Shown here: in pieces, positions 41,453 to 52,052 of the stretch
Position numbering within the stretch: position 1 is the first letter of the stretch
Layout: each line of letters begins with the position of its first letter
Assembly: GCF_002072155.1 (NCBI RefSeq)
Contig: NZ_BDIY01000021.1
Span: forward strand, 1 to 64,000
Source: Roseovarius sp. A-2
GTDB taxonomy: Bacteria; Pseudomonadota; Alphaproteobacteria; Rhodobacterales; Rhodobacteraceae
Direction of reading: 5' to 3'
DNA length: 64,000 bases
The notes under the pieces: generated by a model
Told to the model about the DNA's origin: nothing
What the model saw: only the letters and a program-made list of their open reading frames with translations
Database searches by the model: none
Position numbers and translations under genes: made by a program

Positions 41453-42189
41453 CCACCCTTCTCGAAGTCTCCGGCGTCTCGGTCACATTCGACGGCTTTC
41501 GCGCGATCAACAACCTCTCGATCCAGATCGCAGAGCCGGAACTGCGCGCGGTGATCGGCCCCAACGGGGCGGGCAAGACCACCTTCATGGATATCGTCAC
41601 CGGCAAGACAAGACCCGATGAGGGCCGGGTTGTGTGGGGGGACAAAAACATCTCGCTTCTGGGCATGAGCGAAAGCGCCATCGCCCGCGCAGGCATCGGG
41701 CGCAAGTTTCAGAAACCCACCGTGTTCGAGGAACAGACCGTGCGCGAAAACCTGCGCCTCGCGCTCAAAAACAAGCGCGGGCCGCTTGACGTGCTGCTCT
41801 ATCGTCGTTCGTCAAAGGGGGCCGCACGCATCACGGAACTGGCCCGCGAGATCGGCCTCGAAGGCGACCTGCCGCGCCGCGCGGGCGATCTCAGCCACGG
41901 GCAAAAGCAATGGCTGGAAATCGGCATGCTGTTGGCGCAGGATCCGCGCCTCTTGCTGGTGGACGAACCCGCCGCCGGGATGACCCCGGCAGAGCGCGAG
42001 CACACCACCGATATCCTCAAACGCGCGGCGCAGACCCGCGCCGTGGTGGTGATCGAACATGACATGGAATTCGTCCGTCGTCTGGATTGCAAGGTGACGG
42101 TGCTGCACGAAGGCGCGGTGCTGGCCGAGGGCAGTCTCGATCACGTCACGCAGAACCGCGAGGTCATTGATGTCTATCTCGGGAGATAA
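41449..42189 (+). CDS. urtD: Urea ABC transporter ATPase UrtD
   Basis: A 246-residue LivG-type ATPase: Walker A GPNGAGKT, Q-loop in GRKFQKPTVFEEQTV (the KFQKP form is typical of UrtD), signature LSHGQKQWLEIGM, Walker B LLLVDEPAAGM and switch His in VIEHDMEFV. It powers urea uptake together with UrtE. It starts at the ATG overlapping the urtC stop. Confidence 0.95.
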   Translation: MTTLLEVSGVSVTFDGFRAINNLSIQIAEPELRAVIGPNGAGKTTFMDIVTGKTRPDEGRVVWGDKNISLLGMSESAIARAGIGRKFQKPTVFEEQTVRENLRLALKNKRGPLDVLLYRRSSKGAARITELAREIGLEGDLPRRAGDLSHGQKQWLEIGMLLAQDPRLLLVDEPAAGMTPAEREHTTDILKRAAQTRAVVVIEHDMEFVRRLDCKVTVLHEGAVLAEGSLDHVTQNREVIDVYLGR

Positions 42190-42192
42190 TCC

Positions 42193-42888
42193 ATGCTGAG
42201 CGTCGACAGTCTCACCCTGCATTACGGCGCCTCGCAGATCCTGCACGGCGTCAGCCTCACCGCGCGCCCCGGCGCGGTGACGGCGGTGATGGGCACCAAT
42301 GGCGTCGGTAAGACCAGCCTGCTCAAGGCCATCGCCGGGCGGCATCCCTACACGGGCGGGCGCATCACCCTCGACGGGCGCGAACTGCCCCATCTCTCCG
42401 CAGCACAGGCCGCGCAATCGGGCATCGCCTATGTCCCGCAGGGGCGCGAGATATTCCCGCTGCTGACGGTCACCGAGAACCTGCAAACCGGCTTTGCCTG
42501 CCTGCCGAAGACCGATCACGCCATCCCGCCCCGCATATACGAGCTCTTCCCGGTGCTGAACCAGATGCGCGACCGCCGTGGCGGTGACCTGTCGGGCGGC
42601 CAGCAACAGCAACTGGCCATCGCCCGTGCGCTCATCGCGCGGCCCCGCGTGCTGTTGCTGGATGAGCCGACCGAGGGCATCCAGCCCAATATCATCAAGC
42701 AGATCGGCGCGGTGATCGGCCTTCTGCGCGACGAGGGCGAGATCGCCATCGTGCTGGTCGAGCAGTTCTTCGATTTCGCCTATGATCTGGCCGACGACCT
42801 TGTGGTGCTCAATCGCGGCGAGGTGCGCCTCTCCGAGCCTGCGGCGACGGTGGAGCGCGAGCACCTCTTGCGCGAAGTGTCCATTTGA
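42193..42888 (+). CDS. urtE: Urea ABC transporter ATPase UrtE
   Basis: A 231-residue LivF-type ATPase: Walker A GTNGVGKTS, the UrtE-typical GIAYVPQGREIFPLLTV, signature LSGGQQQQLAIARAL, Walker B VLLLDEPTEGIQP and LVEQFFDFAYDLAD. It starts three bases after urtD. Its end is 129 bases before ureD, making the join between uptake and hydrolysis genes. Confidence 0.95.
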   Translation: MLSVDSLTLHYGASQILHGVSLTARPGAVTAVMGTNGVGKTSLLKAIAGRHPYTGGRITLDGRELPHLSAAQAAQSGIAYVPQGREIFPLLTVTENLQTGFACLPKTDHAIPPRIYELFPVLNQMRDRRGGDLSGGQQQQLAIARALIARPRVLLLDEPTEGIQPNIIKQIGAVIGLLRDEGEIAIVLVEQFFDFAYDLADDLVVLNRGEVRLSEPAATVEREHLLREVSI

Positions 42889-43017
42889 TGGGCGGCCTGC
42901 CTGTTATTTGGTCATCTGACCTTGCAAGGGCGTGCGGGCGATGCTTGTCCAAAACCAACTGCTGGCGGTCCGGCGCAAGCGCGGTAGCCTCGGGCCGAAC
43001 CTGACAAGAGCCCCCGC

Positions 43018-43827
43018 ATGAGCGCCTGCCCCGCCCCCTCACCGACTCAGGAACGCAGCTTTGGTGCCGCGCACGTGACGCTTTTGTCCGGGTCGGATGG
43101 CGGGCGGCTCGACCGGTTGCATCAGCAGGGGTCGGCCAAGGCGTTCCTGCATCCCGGCCCCGAGATTGTGCTGCTCAACACTTCGGGCGGGCTCACGGGC
43201 GGCGATCGGCTGTCCTACCGGCTTGATCTGGCGGCCGGATGTCGCGCCACCGGCACCACTCAAACCGCCGAGCGCGCCTATCGCAGCACCGGCACGGCGG
43301 CACGGGTCACGGTGCATCACCGCGTTGCATCCGGCGCGCATCTCGACTGGCTGCCGCAGGAAACGCTTCTGTTCGACGGCAGCCATCTCGCGCGCGAGAC
43401 GACCATGGACCTCGCGACAGACGCCTCCTGCCTGATGCTGGAAACGGTCGTTCTGGGACGCGCCGCGATGGGTGAGACCGTCACGCGCACCACTCTGCGC
43501 GACACGCGCCGCATCACCCGCGCAGGGCGGCCCGTTCTGGTGGAACCGCTCCACCTGAGCACTGGGGCGCTTACCGCCGGTCCCGCCATTCTGAACGGGG
43601 CGCGCGCCTTCGCCACGCTGGCGCTGGTCGCGCAAGGGGCCGAGGATGCCGCACCCCGCATGCGGGCACTGCTGGATGAGCCGGGCGTCACCGGCGGCGC
43701 TTCGGGGTTTGACGGCAAGCTGATGATCCGGCTCATGGCAGGGGACGGCTGGCCGCTGCGGCGTCAGATCATGCGGCTACTGCTTGCCCTGCGCCCCGGC
43801 CCCCTGCCTCGCGTCTGGCAGAACTAG
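43018..43827 (+). CDS. ureD: Urease accessory protein UreD
   Basis: A 269-residue UreD/UreH scaffold. Family landmarks are [23 protein letters not shown] near residue 45, [32 protein letters not shown] and [15 protein letters not shown]. It binds the urease apoprotein together with UreF and UreG during nickel-site assembly. The GC-rich start region lacks a strong ribosome site. It may be transcribed with the urt genes. Confidence 0.94.
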   Translation: MSACPAPSPTQERSFGAAHVTLLSGSDGGRLDRLHQQGSAKAFLHPGPEIVLLNTSGGLTGGDRLSYRLDLAAGCRATGTTQTAERAYRSTGTAARVTVHHRVASGAHLDWLPQETLLFDGSHLARETTMDLATDASCLMLETVVLGRAAMGETVTRTTLRDTRRITRAGRPVLVEPLHLSTGALTAGPAILNGARAFATLALVAQGAEDAAPRMRALLDEPGVTGGASGFDGKLMIRLMAGDGWPLRRQIMRLLLALRPGPLPRVWQN

Positions 43828-43837
43828 GAGATCCGTG

Positions 43838-44140
<303 letters not shown>

Positions 44141-44152
44141 AAGGATATTATC

Positions 44153-44311
44153 ATGCGCTATCCCTTTGCCTTTTTCCTTCTCACGCCGACTTTGGCACTG
44201 GCCCATCCCGGGCCGCATCTGCACCCGCATGGCATCGACGCGATGTGGCAGGTGGTGGTGGGCCTCCTTGCGCTCGCGGGCGGGTACTTTCTGGCCCGGG
44301 GCCGCAAATGA
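44153..44311 (+). CDS. Small His-rich membrane peptide inside the urease operon
   Basis: A 52-residue protein between ureA and ureB. It has a hydrophobic N-terminal segment ([15 protein letters not shown], signal-like), a histidine cluster [12 protein letters not shown], and a second hydrophobic segment ([17 protein letters not shown]) ending RGRK. It starts twelve bases after ureA with AAGGATATT upstream, and its TGA overlaps the ureB ATG. The five histidine-type ligands next to a membrane segment suggest nickel or copper handling. This is inference; no named family. Confidence 0.7.
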   Translation: MRYPFAFFLLTPTLALAHPGPHLHPHGIDAMWQVVVGLLALAGGYFLARGRK

Positions 44312-44613
44312 TCCCTGGCGAAGTGCTGCCTGCCGAGGGGGACATCACCCTCAACGACGGTGCCGAGGTCACCGTGCTGGAGGTCGCCAATACCGGCGAC
44401 CGGCCCGTTCAGGTGGGCAGCCACTACCATTTCGCCGAGGCCAATGCCGGGCTTTCGTTTGACCGAAGTGCCGCACGCGGACAGCGCCTGGACATTCCCG
44501 CAGGCACCGCCGTGCGCTTCGAACCGGGCCAGCGGCGCGAGGTGCGGCTCATTCCTTTCGGCGGTGGTCGGCGGGTGTTCGGGTTCAATGGGCAGGTGAT
44601 GGGAGACCTCTGA
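44308..44613 (+). CDS. ureB: Urease beta subunit
   Basis: A 101-residue standard beta subunit: [37 protein letters not shown] and [17 protein letters not shown] are diagnostic. It starts at the ATG overlapping the small membrane peptide's stop and ends two bases before ureC. Structural subunit at the edge of the active-site complex. Confidence 0.97.
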   Translation: MIPGEVLPAEGDITLNDGAEVTVLEVANTGDRPVQVGSHYHFAEANAGLSFDRSAARGQRLDIPAGTAVRFEPGQRREVRLIPFGGGRRVFGFNGQVMGDL

Positions 44614-44614
44614 A

Positions 44615-46324
44615 ATGGCCACAACCCTCCCCCGCGCCGCCTATGCCGCCATGTATGGTCCCACCACGGGCGACCGCGTGCGTCTAGGCGATACTGATCT
44701 GATCATCGAGGTGGAGCGTGACCTCACCACCTATGGCGAGGAGGTGAAATTCGGCGGCGGCAAGGTCATTCGCGACGGCATGGGGCAGAGCCAGACCACC
44801 CGCGCGGGCGGGGCGGTGGACACTGTCATCACCAACGCGCTGATTGTCGATCATCAGGGCATCACCAAGGCCGATGTCGGCCTGCGTGACGGGCTGATCG
44901 CGGCCATCGGCAAGGCCGGCAACCCCGACACGCAATCCGGCGTCGATATCGTGATCGGACCGGGAACGGAAATAATCGCAGGCGAAGGCCGCATCCTTAC
45001 CCCCGGCGGATTCGACGCGCATATCCATTTCATCTGTCCGCAACAGATCGATGACGCGCTGCATTCGGGCATCACCACCTTGTTGGGCGGCGGCACTGGG
45101 CCCGCGCATGGCACGCTGGCTACCACCTGCACGCCGGGGGCGTGGCATATCGGGCGAATGCTGCAATCGCTCGACGCCTTTCCGATGAATTTCGGCCTTG
45201 CGGGCAAGGGCAATGCGAGCATGCCCGAGGCACTTGTCGAACAGGTGCAGGCGGGGGCCTGCGCGATGAAGCTGCACGAGGATTGGGGCACTACGCCCGC
45301 CGCCATCGATTGCTGCCTGAGTGTCGCCGATGACATGGATGTGCAGGTGATGATTCACACCGATACGCTGAACGAGAGCGGCTTTGTGGAGAACACGCTG
45401 GCCGCCATGAAGGGCCGCACCATCCACGCCTTTCATACCGAAGGCGCGGGCGGGGGCCACGCGCCCGATATCATGAAGGTGGTGGGATACGAGCATGTCT
45501 TGCCCTCCTCGACCAACCCCACCATGCCCTACACCGTCAACACCATCGAAGAACATCTCGACATGCTGATGGTCTGTCACCACCTCGACAAGGCGATCCC
45601 TGAGGACGTGGCCTTTGCCGAGAGCCGTATCAGGCGGGAAACCATCGCCGCCGAGGACATCCTGCACGACATGGGGGCGTTCTCGGTCATGGCCTCGGAC
45701 AGTCAGGCCATGGGGCGCGTCGGCGAGGTCATCATCCGCACCTGGCAGACGGCATCAAAAATGCGCAAGCAGCGCGGGCGGCTGGCGGAAGAGACCGGCG
45801 ACAACGACAACGCGCGGGTGAAACGCTATATCGCGAAATACACCATCAACCCCGCCATCGTGCACGGGATGAGCGCGTATATCGGCAGTGTGAGCCCCGG
45901 CAAGCGCGCCGATCTGGTGCTGTGGAACCCGGCGTTTTTCGGGGCGAAACCCGAGATGGTGCTGATGGGCGGCACCATCGTGCTGGCGCAGATGGGTGAC
46001 CCCAATGCCTCGATCCCGACGCCGCAGCCGGTCTATTCGCGGCCGATGTTCGGGGCCTATGGGCGGGCGGTCGAACGGTCTTCGGTGCTGTTCGTCTCGG
46101 AGGCGGCGCAGGCGGACGGTATCGGCGCGACGCTCGGCCTCGCAAAGGACACGTTGGCGGTCTCGAACACCCGGAATATCGCCAAGCGCGACATGATCCA
46201 CAACAGCCTGACACCCGCGATCTCGGTCGACCCCGAAACCTACGAGGTGCGCGCCAACGGGGAATTGCTGACCTGCGAACCGGCTTGCGAATTACCCCTC
46301 GCGCAACGCTATTTCCTGTTCTGA
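44615..46324 (+). CDS. ureC: Urease alpha (catalytic) subunit
   Basis: 569 residues, full length. The di-nickel site ligands are present: H136 and H138 (DAHIHF), the carbamylated Lys K219 ([12 protein letters not shown]), H248 ([10 protein letters not shown]), H274 ([15 protein letters not shown]) and D362. The flap MVCHHLD with C321 and H323 is also present. It hydrolyses urea to ammonia and carbamate in the cytoplasm. Confidence 0.98.
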   Translation: MATTLPRAAYAAMYGPTTGDRVRLGDTDLIIEVERDLTTYGEEVKFGGGKVIRDGMGQSQTTRAGGAVDTVITNALIVDHQGITKADVGLRDGLIAAIGKAGNPDTQSGVDIVIGPGTEIIAGEGRILTPGGFDAHIHFICPQQIDDALHSGITTLLGGGTGPAHGTLATTCTPGAWHIGRMLQSLDAFPMNFGLAGKGNASMPEALVEQVQAGACAMKLHEDWGTTPAAIDCCLSVADDMDVQVMIHTDTLNESGFVENTLAAMKGRTIHAFHTEGAGGGHAPDIMKVVGYEHVLPSSTNPTMPYTVNTIEEHLDMLMVCHHLDKAIPEDVAFAESRIRRETIAAEDILHDMGAFSVMASDSQAMGRVGEVIIRTWQTASKMRKQRGRLAEETGDNDNARVKRYIAKYTINPAIVHGMSAYIGSVSPGKRADLVLWNPAFFGAKPEMVLMGGTIVLAQMGDPNASIPTPQPVYSRPMFGAYGRAVERSSVLFVSEAAQADGIGATLGLAKDTLAVSNTRNIAKRDMIHNSLTPAISVDPETYEVRANGELLTCEPACELPLAQRYFLF

Positions 46325-46335
46325 AGGCCCTGTTC

Positions 46336-46797
46336 ATGACCGACCTGCCAACCGCCCGCCGCCTACTGCATCACGCGCCCGAAACCATCGCCGACACGGT
46401 CGTGCTCGACTATGACGCGCGGCTGATGCGGCGCAAGCGGCTGGCCGGCAAGGCCGGGCTGACCTTTCTGGTCGATCTGGCGGAGGTGACGAACCTCGAC
46501 GACCACTGGGGCTTTGCGCTGGACGATGGCCGGGCCGTGGCGGTGGAACCGGCCTCGGAGGATCTGACCCTGGTGCGCGGCGACCTGGCGCGCCTCGCCT
46601 GGCATATCGGCAACCGCCACACGCCCTGCCAGATCGACGCGGATCATCTGTGCATTCGACGCGATCATGTGATCGAGGCGATGCTGGCGCACCTAGGCGC
46701 GGACCTCACCCCCGTCACTGGCCCCTTCCGCCCCGAGGGCGGCGCCTATGGCAAGGGCCGCACGATGGGGCACGATCATGGCCACAGCCATCCCTGA
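46336..46797 (+). CDS. ureE: Urease accessory nickel chaperone UreE
   Basis: A 153-residue protein with the N-terminal UreE domain (TVVLDYDARLMRRKRL, LAEVTNLDDHWGFAL) and the C-terminal metal-binding domain with HIGNRHTPCQID. The tail ends MGHDHGHSHP, a short nickel-binding histidine motif. It delivers Ni to the UreDFG–urease complex. It overlaps the ureF start by one base. Confidence 0.95.
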   Translation: MTDLPTARRLLHHAPETIADTVVLDYDARLMRRKRLAGKAGLTFLVDLAEVTNLDDHWGFALDDGRAVAVEPASEDLTLVRGDLARLAWHIGNRHTPCQIDADHLCIRRDHVIEAMLAHLGADLTPVTGPFRPEGGAYGKGRTMGHDHGHSHP

Positions 46798-47429
46798 TGC
46801 TCACGTCCGCGCATCTTTCGCTCATTCAATGGCTCTCCCCGGCCTTTCCGACCGGGGCCTTCGCCTATTCCCACGGGCTGGAACGCGAGATTGCGACGGG
46901 GGTCGTCACCGATGCGACAAGCCTCGCGGCGTGGCTGCGCAATATCCTGCACTACGGCGCGGGCTGGCAGGATGCGGTGATCCTCGGCCACGCACTGGAG
47001 GGCGAGGCGGACGCGCTCGACGATCTGGCCCGCGCGCTGGTGCCCTGCGCCGAGCGGCTGCAAGAGGGGTTGGACCAGGGCGTCGCATTCGCCCGCACCG
47101 TTACCGGCATCACCGGGCGCACCCTGCCGCCGCGCATGCTACCCGTGGCGGTGGCGGAGGCCGCCGCGCCGCTCGATCTGGCCAAACCGGACATCATCGC
47201 CCTCTACCTTCAAGGCTTTGTCGGCAATCTCGTCACCATCGCCATCCGCCACCTGCCGCTTGGTCAGACCGAGGGGCAATCTGTCCTCTTGCATCTCACG
47301 CCCCTGATCCACGATCTGGCGCACCGCGCCGCCTGTGCGCCGCTCGACACGCTCGGCACCTGCGCGCTTGCGGGCGACCTTGCGGCGCTGCAACATGAGG
47401 TGATGGATGTGAGGATTTTTCGGACATGA
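46797..47429 (+). CDS. ureF: Urease accessory protein UreF
   Basis: A 210-residue all-helical protein: [23 protein letters not shown] at the N-terminus is the UreF signature, followed by [17 protein letters not shown]. UreF bridges UreD and UreG and is thought to gate GTP hydrolysis and nickel transfer. It overlaps ureG by four bases. Confidence 0.95.
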   Translation: MLTSAHLSLIQWLSPAFPTGAFAYSHGLEREIATGVVTDATSLAAWLRNILHYGAGWQDAVILGHALEGEADALDDLARALVPCAERLQEGLDQGVAFARTVTGITGRTLPPRMLPVAVAEAAAPLDLAKPDIIALYLQGFVGNLVTIAIRHLPLGQTEGQSVLLHLTPLIHDLAHRAACAPLDTLGTCALAGDLAALQHEVMDVRIFRT

Positions 47430-48049
47430 GCGCGACCCCCATGAACGGCCCGCTGCGGGTGGGCATCGGTGGCCCGGTGGGTGCGGGCAAGACCACGCTC
47501 ACGGCGGGCCTCGCGCGGGCGCTCGCGCATCGCTGCTCGATGGCGGTGATCACCAATGACATCTACACCCGCGAGGATGCCGAGTTTCTATTGCGCGCGC
47601 AGATCCTGCCCGCCGACCGCATCCGGGGGGTGGAGACCGGAGGCTGCCCGCATACCGCGATCCGCGAGGATGCCTCGATCAACCTCGCCGCCGTCACGGA
47701 CCTCAACACCGCCTTTCCGGATCTCGACCTGGTGCTGATCGAATCGGGTGGCGACAATCTGGCGGCCACCTTCAGCCCGGAACTGGCGGATCTGACAATC
47801 TACGTGATCGACACCGCCGCCGGACAGGACATTCCGCGCAAACGCGGTCCGGGGCTGACGAAATCTGACCTTCTGGTCGTCAACAAGACCGATCTCGCGC
47901 CGCATGTGGGCGTCGATCTGGTGCAACTTGAGGCCGACACGGCACGCGCACGGGGCTCGCGCCCCTATGTGCTCGCCAATCTGCTCAATGGCGAGGGCCT
48001 CGATCAGATCATGAGTTTCCTGAAGACCGAAGGCGGGTTAGGGACCTAG
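47426..48049 (+). CDS. ureG: Urease accessory GTPase UreG
   Basis: A 207-residue SIMIBI GTPase: P-loop [12 protein letters not shown], the metal-site CPH in [33 protein letters not shown] and the GTP-specificity [10 protein letters not shown]. It couples GTP hydrolysis to nickel insertion. It is the last gene of the urease run and is followed by a GGAGCC/GGCTCC hairpin at 48076–48098. Confidence 0.97.
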   Translation: MSATPMNGPLRVGIGGPVGAGKTTLTAGLARALAHRCSMAVITNDIYTREDAEFLLRAQILPADRIRGVETGGCPHTAIREDASINLAAVTDLNTAFPDLDLVLIESGGDNLAATFSPELADLTIYVIDTAAGQDIPRKRGPGLTKSDLLVVNKTDLAPHVGVDLVQLEADTARARGSRPYVLANLLNGEGLDQIMSFLKTEGGLGT

Positions 48050-48363
48050 AGATACGACATCGGGTGGCTCGGGCCGGAGCCGTCCGGGGCATGGCTCCGC
48101 CCCGCTGAGCGATCCGGTCGTGCGCGATGCCGCTGCCACCGCCATCGGTGCCGATCTGCCCTCCGATCCGGATGCCAATGTGCAGGAAATCGCCTGCGGG
48201 CGTAAAGTGTGCGTCAGGGCACTGGAAAATGCCGACGCTACGACGTCGCCGGTTTGAACTCGGTCGCCCGCTCCATTGCACTCCGCCTGCGGCTGAACTG
48301 CCCCTTGACCTTGGCGCGTGCGCCCGCCAAGACCCTGTGCGAAACGACGAGGGAAGAGAACCT
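48050..48363. other. Intergenic after ureG; possible gene scrap
   Basis: 314 bases. From a GTG at 48120 to a TGA at 48257 one frame reads VRDAAATAIGADLPSDPDANVQE…, with normal-looking codon use, but it lacks a ribosome site and is only 45 codons long. It may be the end of a lost gene. A hairpin at 48076–48098 may end the urease transcript. Confidence 0.35.
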
Positions 48364-50160
48364 ATGGTGCGCAAGGCCGAAAACGGGGCCGATCAGCTGG
48401 ATCGCGAGAGATCGAAGCGGGTAGGGGCGCTGGCCGAGTTGTGGCCGTTCCTGCGGCCCTATCGCCTGCTTCTGGGTGCGGCGATTGCGGCGCTGGTGCT
48501 GACCGCGGCGGTGGCTTTGGTGCTGCCCATGGCGGTGCGCCGCGTGGTTGACAATTTCGGTGCCGAGGATGGCGCGCTGCTCGATCAGTATTTCGGCGGC
48601 GCGCTCTTTATCGCGGCGCTTCTGGCGCTTGGCACCGGGGCGCGCTATCTGCTGGTCACCCGCCTGGGCGAGCGCGTGGTGGCCGATATCCGCAAGGCCG
48701 TCTTTGACCGCGTGATCGGCATGAGCCCCGCGTTCTTTGAGCGGCTGATGACCGGCGAGGTGCTGAGCCGGATCACCACCGATACCACGCTCATTCTGTC
48801 GGTCATCGGCTCGTCCATCTCGATCGCGCTGCGCAACCTGCTGTTGTTCATCGGCGGCATGGCCCTGATGTTGCTGACCTCGGCCAAGCTGACCGGGCTT
48901 GTGCTGCTGATCGTGCCGCTGGTGATATTCCCGATCCTCTTTCTGGGCCGCAAGATGCGCGTGCTCAGCCGCGAGAATCAGGACTGGATCGCGAACAGTT
49001 CCGGCAATGCCTCCGAGGCGCTCTTGTCGGTGCAGACGGTGCAGGCCTTCACCCATGAGGGCGAGAGCCGGGCGCGCTTTGCCGATGTGACCGAGCGCAG
49101 CCACGACGCCGCGCGCCGCCGGGTGAACACCCGCGCGCTGATGACGGTGATCGTGATTTTCCTGGTGTTCACCGGCATCGTGGGCGTGCTGTGGATCGGC
49201 GCGCGTGATGTGCGGGCGGGCGACATGACCCCCGGCAGCCTGGTGCAGTTCGTGATCTATTCCGTGATGGTGGCGGGCGCCGTGGCGGCGCTGTCGGAAA
49301 TCTGGGGCGAGTTGCAGCGCGCGGCGGGCGCGACAGAGCGGCTGGTGGAATTGCTGCAGGTCGACGATCCGGTCAAGGACCCGGCCGCACCGGTGGCGGT
49401 GCCGCGCCCCGCGCGCGGCGGGATCGAGTTTGACGCGGTGCGCTTTGCCTATCCCGCGCGGCCCGAAACCCCGGCGCTTGACGACTTCAATCTGACCATC
49501 AAGCCCGGCGAGACCGTGGCGCTGGTGGGGCCGTCGGGGGCGGGCAAGACCTCGGTCATTCAGCTGATCCAGCGGTTCTATGACCCCGATGAGGGGCGGA
49601 TCACGCTTGACGGTGTGCCGCTCCGAGACATGGCGCGGCACGAGTTTCGCGCCGATCTTGCGCTTGTGCCGCAGGACCCGGTAATCTTCGCCGCCTCGGC
49701 GCGCGAGAATATCCGCTTTGGCCGTCTTGATGCCAGCGATGCCGAGATCGAGGCGGCGGCGCGCGCGGCCAATGCGCATGACTTCATCGCAGGCCTGCCC
49801 GGGGGCTATGACACCTATGTGGGCGAGCGCGGCGTGATGCTGTCGGGCGGGCAGAAACAGCGCATCGCCATCGCCCGCGCGATCCTGCGCGACGCTGCCG
49901 TGCTGCTGCTCGACGAGGCGACATCGGCGCTGGATGCCGAAAGCGAACGCGCGGTGCAGCAGGCGGTGGATGCGATGGCCCGCACCCGCACCACGATCAT
50001 CGTGGCGCACCGGCTGGCGACGGTGAAAAAGGCCGACCGAATCGTGGTGATGGATCAGGGCCGGATCGTGGCGCAGGGCTCGCATGACAGCCTTGTATCG
50101 GAAAACGGGCTTTATGCGCGGCTGGCGCGGCTGCAATTCACCGATGGCGAGGCGGCTTGA
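48364..50160 (+). CDS. MsbA/multidrug-type ABC exporter (half-transporter)
   Basis: A 598-residue fused exporter. Six membrane helices lie between about 25 and 310. The nucleotide-binding domain follows with Walker A GPSGAGKTS, Q-loop VPQDPVIFAASARENI, signature LSGGQKQRIAIARAIL, Walker B VLLLDEATSALD and switch His in VAHRLATV. It works as a homodimer exporting a lipid or drug-like compound. The ATG at 48364 follows GAGAACCT. Single gene, unrelated to the urease operon. Confidence 0.9.
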   Translation: MVRKAENGADQLDRERSKRVGALAELWPFLRPYRLLLGAAIAALVLTAAVALVLPMAVRRVVDNFGAEDGALLDQYFGGALFIAALLALGTGARYLLVTRLGERVVADIRKAVFDRVIGMSPAFFERLMTGEVLSRITTDTTLILSVIGSSISIALRNLLLFIGGMALMLLTSAKLTGLVLLIVPLVIFPILFLGRKMRVLSRENQDWIANSSGNASEALLSVQTVQAFTHEGESRARFADVTERSHDAARRRVNTRALMTVIVIFLVFTGIVGVLWIGARDVRAGDMTPGSLVQFVIYSVMVAGAVAALSEIWGELQRAAGATERLVELLQVDDPVKDPAAPVAVPRPARGGIEFDAVRFAYPARPETPALDDFNLTIKPGETVALVGPSGAGKTSVIQLIQRFYDPDEGRITLDGVPLRDMARHEFRADLALVPQDPVIFAASARENIRFGRLDASDAEIEAAARAANAHDFIAGLPGGYDTYVGERGVMLSGGQKQRIAIARAILRDAAVLLLDEATSALDAESERAVQQAVDAMARTRTTIIVAHRLATVKKADRIVVMDQGRIVAQGSHDSLVSENGLYARLARLQFTDGEAA

Positions 50161-50330
50161 GCGGCCTGAAGTGGTTGTTGGCACTTACTGTGCGATTCAC
50201 GCGGGATGCCCTTATGTCCGCTTCAGCCTAACACTTGCGCCTATCGTCGTTCCGGATAGCGGTCATTCGCCCCTTGCCCAAACTCACGCGATTTGGGATA
50301 AGTGCCAACAATTCACCGACGGAGAGCCCC

Positions 50331-50642
50331 ATGCCTGCGCGCATCTACAAACCCGCCCGTAACGCGATGCAATCGGGTACGGCCAAGACGAGGCACTGGG
50401 TGCTGGAATTCGTGTCGGAGACCCGGCGCGAGGTCGATCCGCTGATGGGCTGGACATCGAATGCCGACACGCAGGCGCAGGTGCGACTGCGTTTCTCTTC
50501 CAAGGAGGCGGCGCTGCAATACGCCAAGGAGCACGGCATAGACGCCGTGGTGCAGGAACCGCACAAGCGCAAGACCAACATTCGCCCCGGCGGCTATGGC
50601 GACAATTTCGCCACCAATCGCCGTCAGGTCTGGACCCACTGA
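50331..50642 (+). CDS. NDUFS4-like complex I-associated protein
   Basis: A 103-residue protein of the ETC complex I subunit (NDUFS4, 18-kDa) family: [45 protein letters not shown] and [23 protein letters not shown] are the family landmarks. In alphaproteobacteria this soluble supernumerary subunit is encoded away from the nuo operon. GGAGAG precedes the ATG at 50331. Confidence 0.92.
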   Translation: MPARIYKPARNAMQSGTAKTRHWVLEFVSETRREVDPLMGWTSNADTQAQVRLRFSSKEAALQYAKEHGIDAVVQEPHKRKTNIRPGGYGDNFATNRRQVWTH

Positions 50643-50912
50643 CAGGGGTGTTCTGGATGGCGCACTTTGTCGGCGGGGTGGTGGTTCTGTCGGTTGCGAT
50701 CCTCAACAACCTCGACAGTATCCTCGACGCTTGAAGGCGACCGCGAGGCGGTTGGGCAATGGCGCGTGTGCCGACGCGGACAAGAAGGCGGCCTCGCCAC
50801 ATTAATAAGGGAAGCAGCACCGGAACAGGGTCTGGGGGAACCCGCATCCCGGCGCTGCCTGCGCGATTGGTGAAAGCTGGAGATTGACACCAACCGCGAT
50901 CTTGTGTGGCGC

Positions 50913-51536
50913 TCAGCGGGGTTTGCCGTTGAGTGCCATATCCGCAGCGGTCTTGACAGCCAGCCAGAGCGTGGTCTGCGCCACCGGCGTCTTGAGCGTG
51001 ATATCCCATTTGTCCTGCCAACTCGGGGCGAAATCGTTCACTTCGACTTTCTCCGACAGCACGATCACCGGAGACTCGTCGCAAGCCTCACCGGCGGCGC
51101 TGAGGAACGTGCCGAAGGCGGGCCCCAGGTCAGTAAAACTGTCGCCGTCAATCACGACGATGCCGGCGAGACCGGCAAAACGGAACAGCCATTCGTAAAA
51201 ATAGGCCGGGTCATGAACCACGGTCACGTCGAGGCCGAAGATCGTTTCGAGCCAGATTTGCAAGTTGGTGACATTATGCGACGGCTTGGCCAGAATCAGC
51301 ACGGTCTGATTGGTGAAGGCCTCACGCATCTCGATTTCGCGGGCGGTCGCCTGTGGGCTGTCGAGGCCCACCGCGTTCAGGCGCTGCTCACTTTCCCGGA
51401 ACAGCCGGGTCGCGAGACCGGGCTGTCGCGGCTCTTCCCATGTTCGTTGCGCAGGCGCGGGAGCAGGTTTCAGAAATGACACCAGCCGCTCCAGAAGGGG
51501 CGCCCGATCGGGTATTTTCAGCGATTCAAAGCTCAT
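50913..51536 (-). CDS. Receiver-like protein of unknown function
   Basis: 207 residues. A charged N-terminal 75 residues are followed by an alternating strand–helix domain (QTVLILAKPSHNVTNLQIWLE, VTVVHDPAYFYEW, GIVVIDGDSF, SPVIVLSEKVEVNDF) that resembles a response-regulator receiver fold, with Asp in VVIDGD at the place of the phosphoacceptor. No output domain. The start at 51536 lies 35 bases from a TGTGATTAATCACA palindrome, so transcription is probably controlled there. Confidence 0.6.
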   Translation of the reverse strand: MSFESLKIPDRAPLLERLVSFLKPAPAPAQRTWEEPRQPGLATRLFRESEQRLNAVGLDSPQATAREIEMREAFTNQTVLILAKPSHNVTNLQIWLETIFGLDVTVVHDPAYFYEWLFRFAGLAGIVVIDGDSFTDLGPAFGTFLSAAGEACDESPVIVLSEKVEVNDFAPSWQDKWDITLKTPVAQTTLWLAVKTAADMALNGKPR

Positions 51537-52052
51537 TGCACCCCTCCATGGCGACGTTGCGTATATGATATGTGATTAATCACAAATTTTAAGCCTTCAG
51601 TTGCTACATAACGACTCCAGGGCAAAAGGGGCGAATATCGCAACTCTCCCTTAGCGTGTATCGTGAAGGAAATAATTTTGTAAAGTGGCAGGTTTTAGGA
51701 GTGCGTCTGTTTAGGCGACTTATCGCTCAATCGAGGGTTGTAGTTCACCTTTCCTGATGCTCGACGAGAAAGTGTGATAAATCACGACTTTCGGTAAGCG
51801 AGAATTTCTTAACGACCTGGATTCTTGAGGTCTTTGGGGTCCCGATGCAGTCTTTTTATATAAGGCAGAGGTTGCGTAGCCATGGCATGGCTTTTAGCTA
51901 CTTATTCACGGGATCGCTCAGATGCTGATGGTGCGGCCAAGGAACGTGAGGCGCGCTGGCACTGGAACAAGGTCTCCTCATGGAAGAGGTCAGTGCCACT
52001 CTGGACGAGCACGCCCGCTTGATTTTTGCTGCGAAGTTGCGCTGCTATGGGT
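51537..52052. promoter_or_regulatory. Regulatory region with TGTGAT/ATCACA palindromes
   Basis: A perfect palindrome TGTGATTAATCACA is at 51571–51584 and a close copy TGTGATAAATCACG at 51773–51786. A related half-site, ATAAATCACA, lies at 52499. The surroundings are AT-rich. These resemble binding sites of a dimeric regulator but differ from the usual FNR (TTGAT-N4-ATCAA) and CRP (TGTGA-N6-TCACA) spacing. No convincing gene lies between. Confidence 0.6.

Noticed and set aside
48238-50184. A 648-codon reverse-strand frame over the ABC exporter
   Set aside because: Antisense of a well-recognised exporter, low-complexity composition (His, Arg, Gln), no family features.
50657-50734. 25-codon hydrophobic mini-ORF after the NDUFS4-like gene
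   Set aside because: Too short to judge, weak ribosome site, no conservation evidence. It could be real but cannot be supported from sequence alone.
50750-50900. Possible signal-recognition-particle RNA, prompted by GGGAAGCAGCACCGGAACAG
   Set aside because: The conserved GGAAG/AGCAG helix-8 arrangement is not met (order and pairing partner missing), and no long flanking stem can be drawn.
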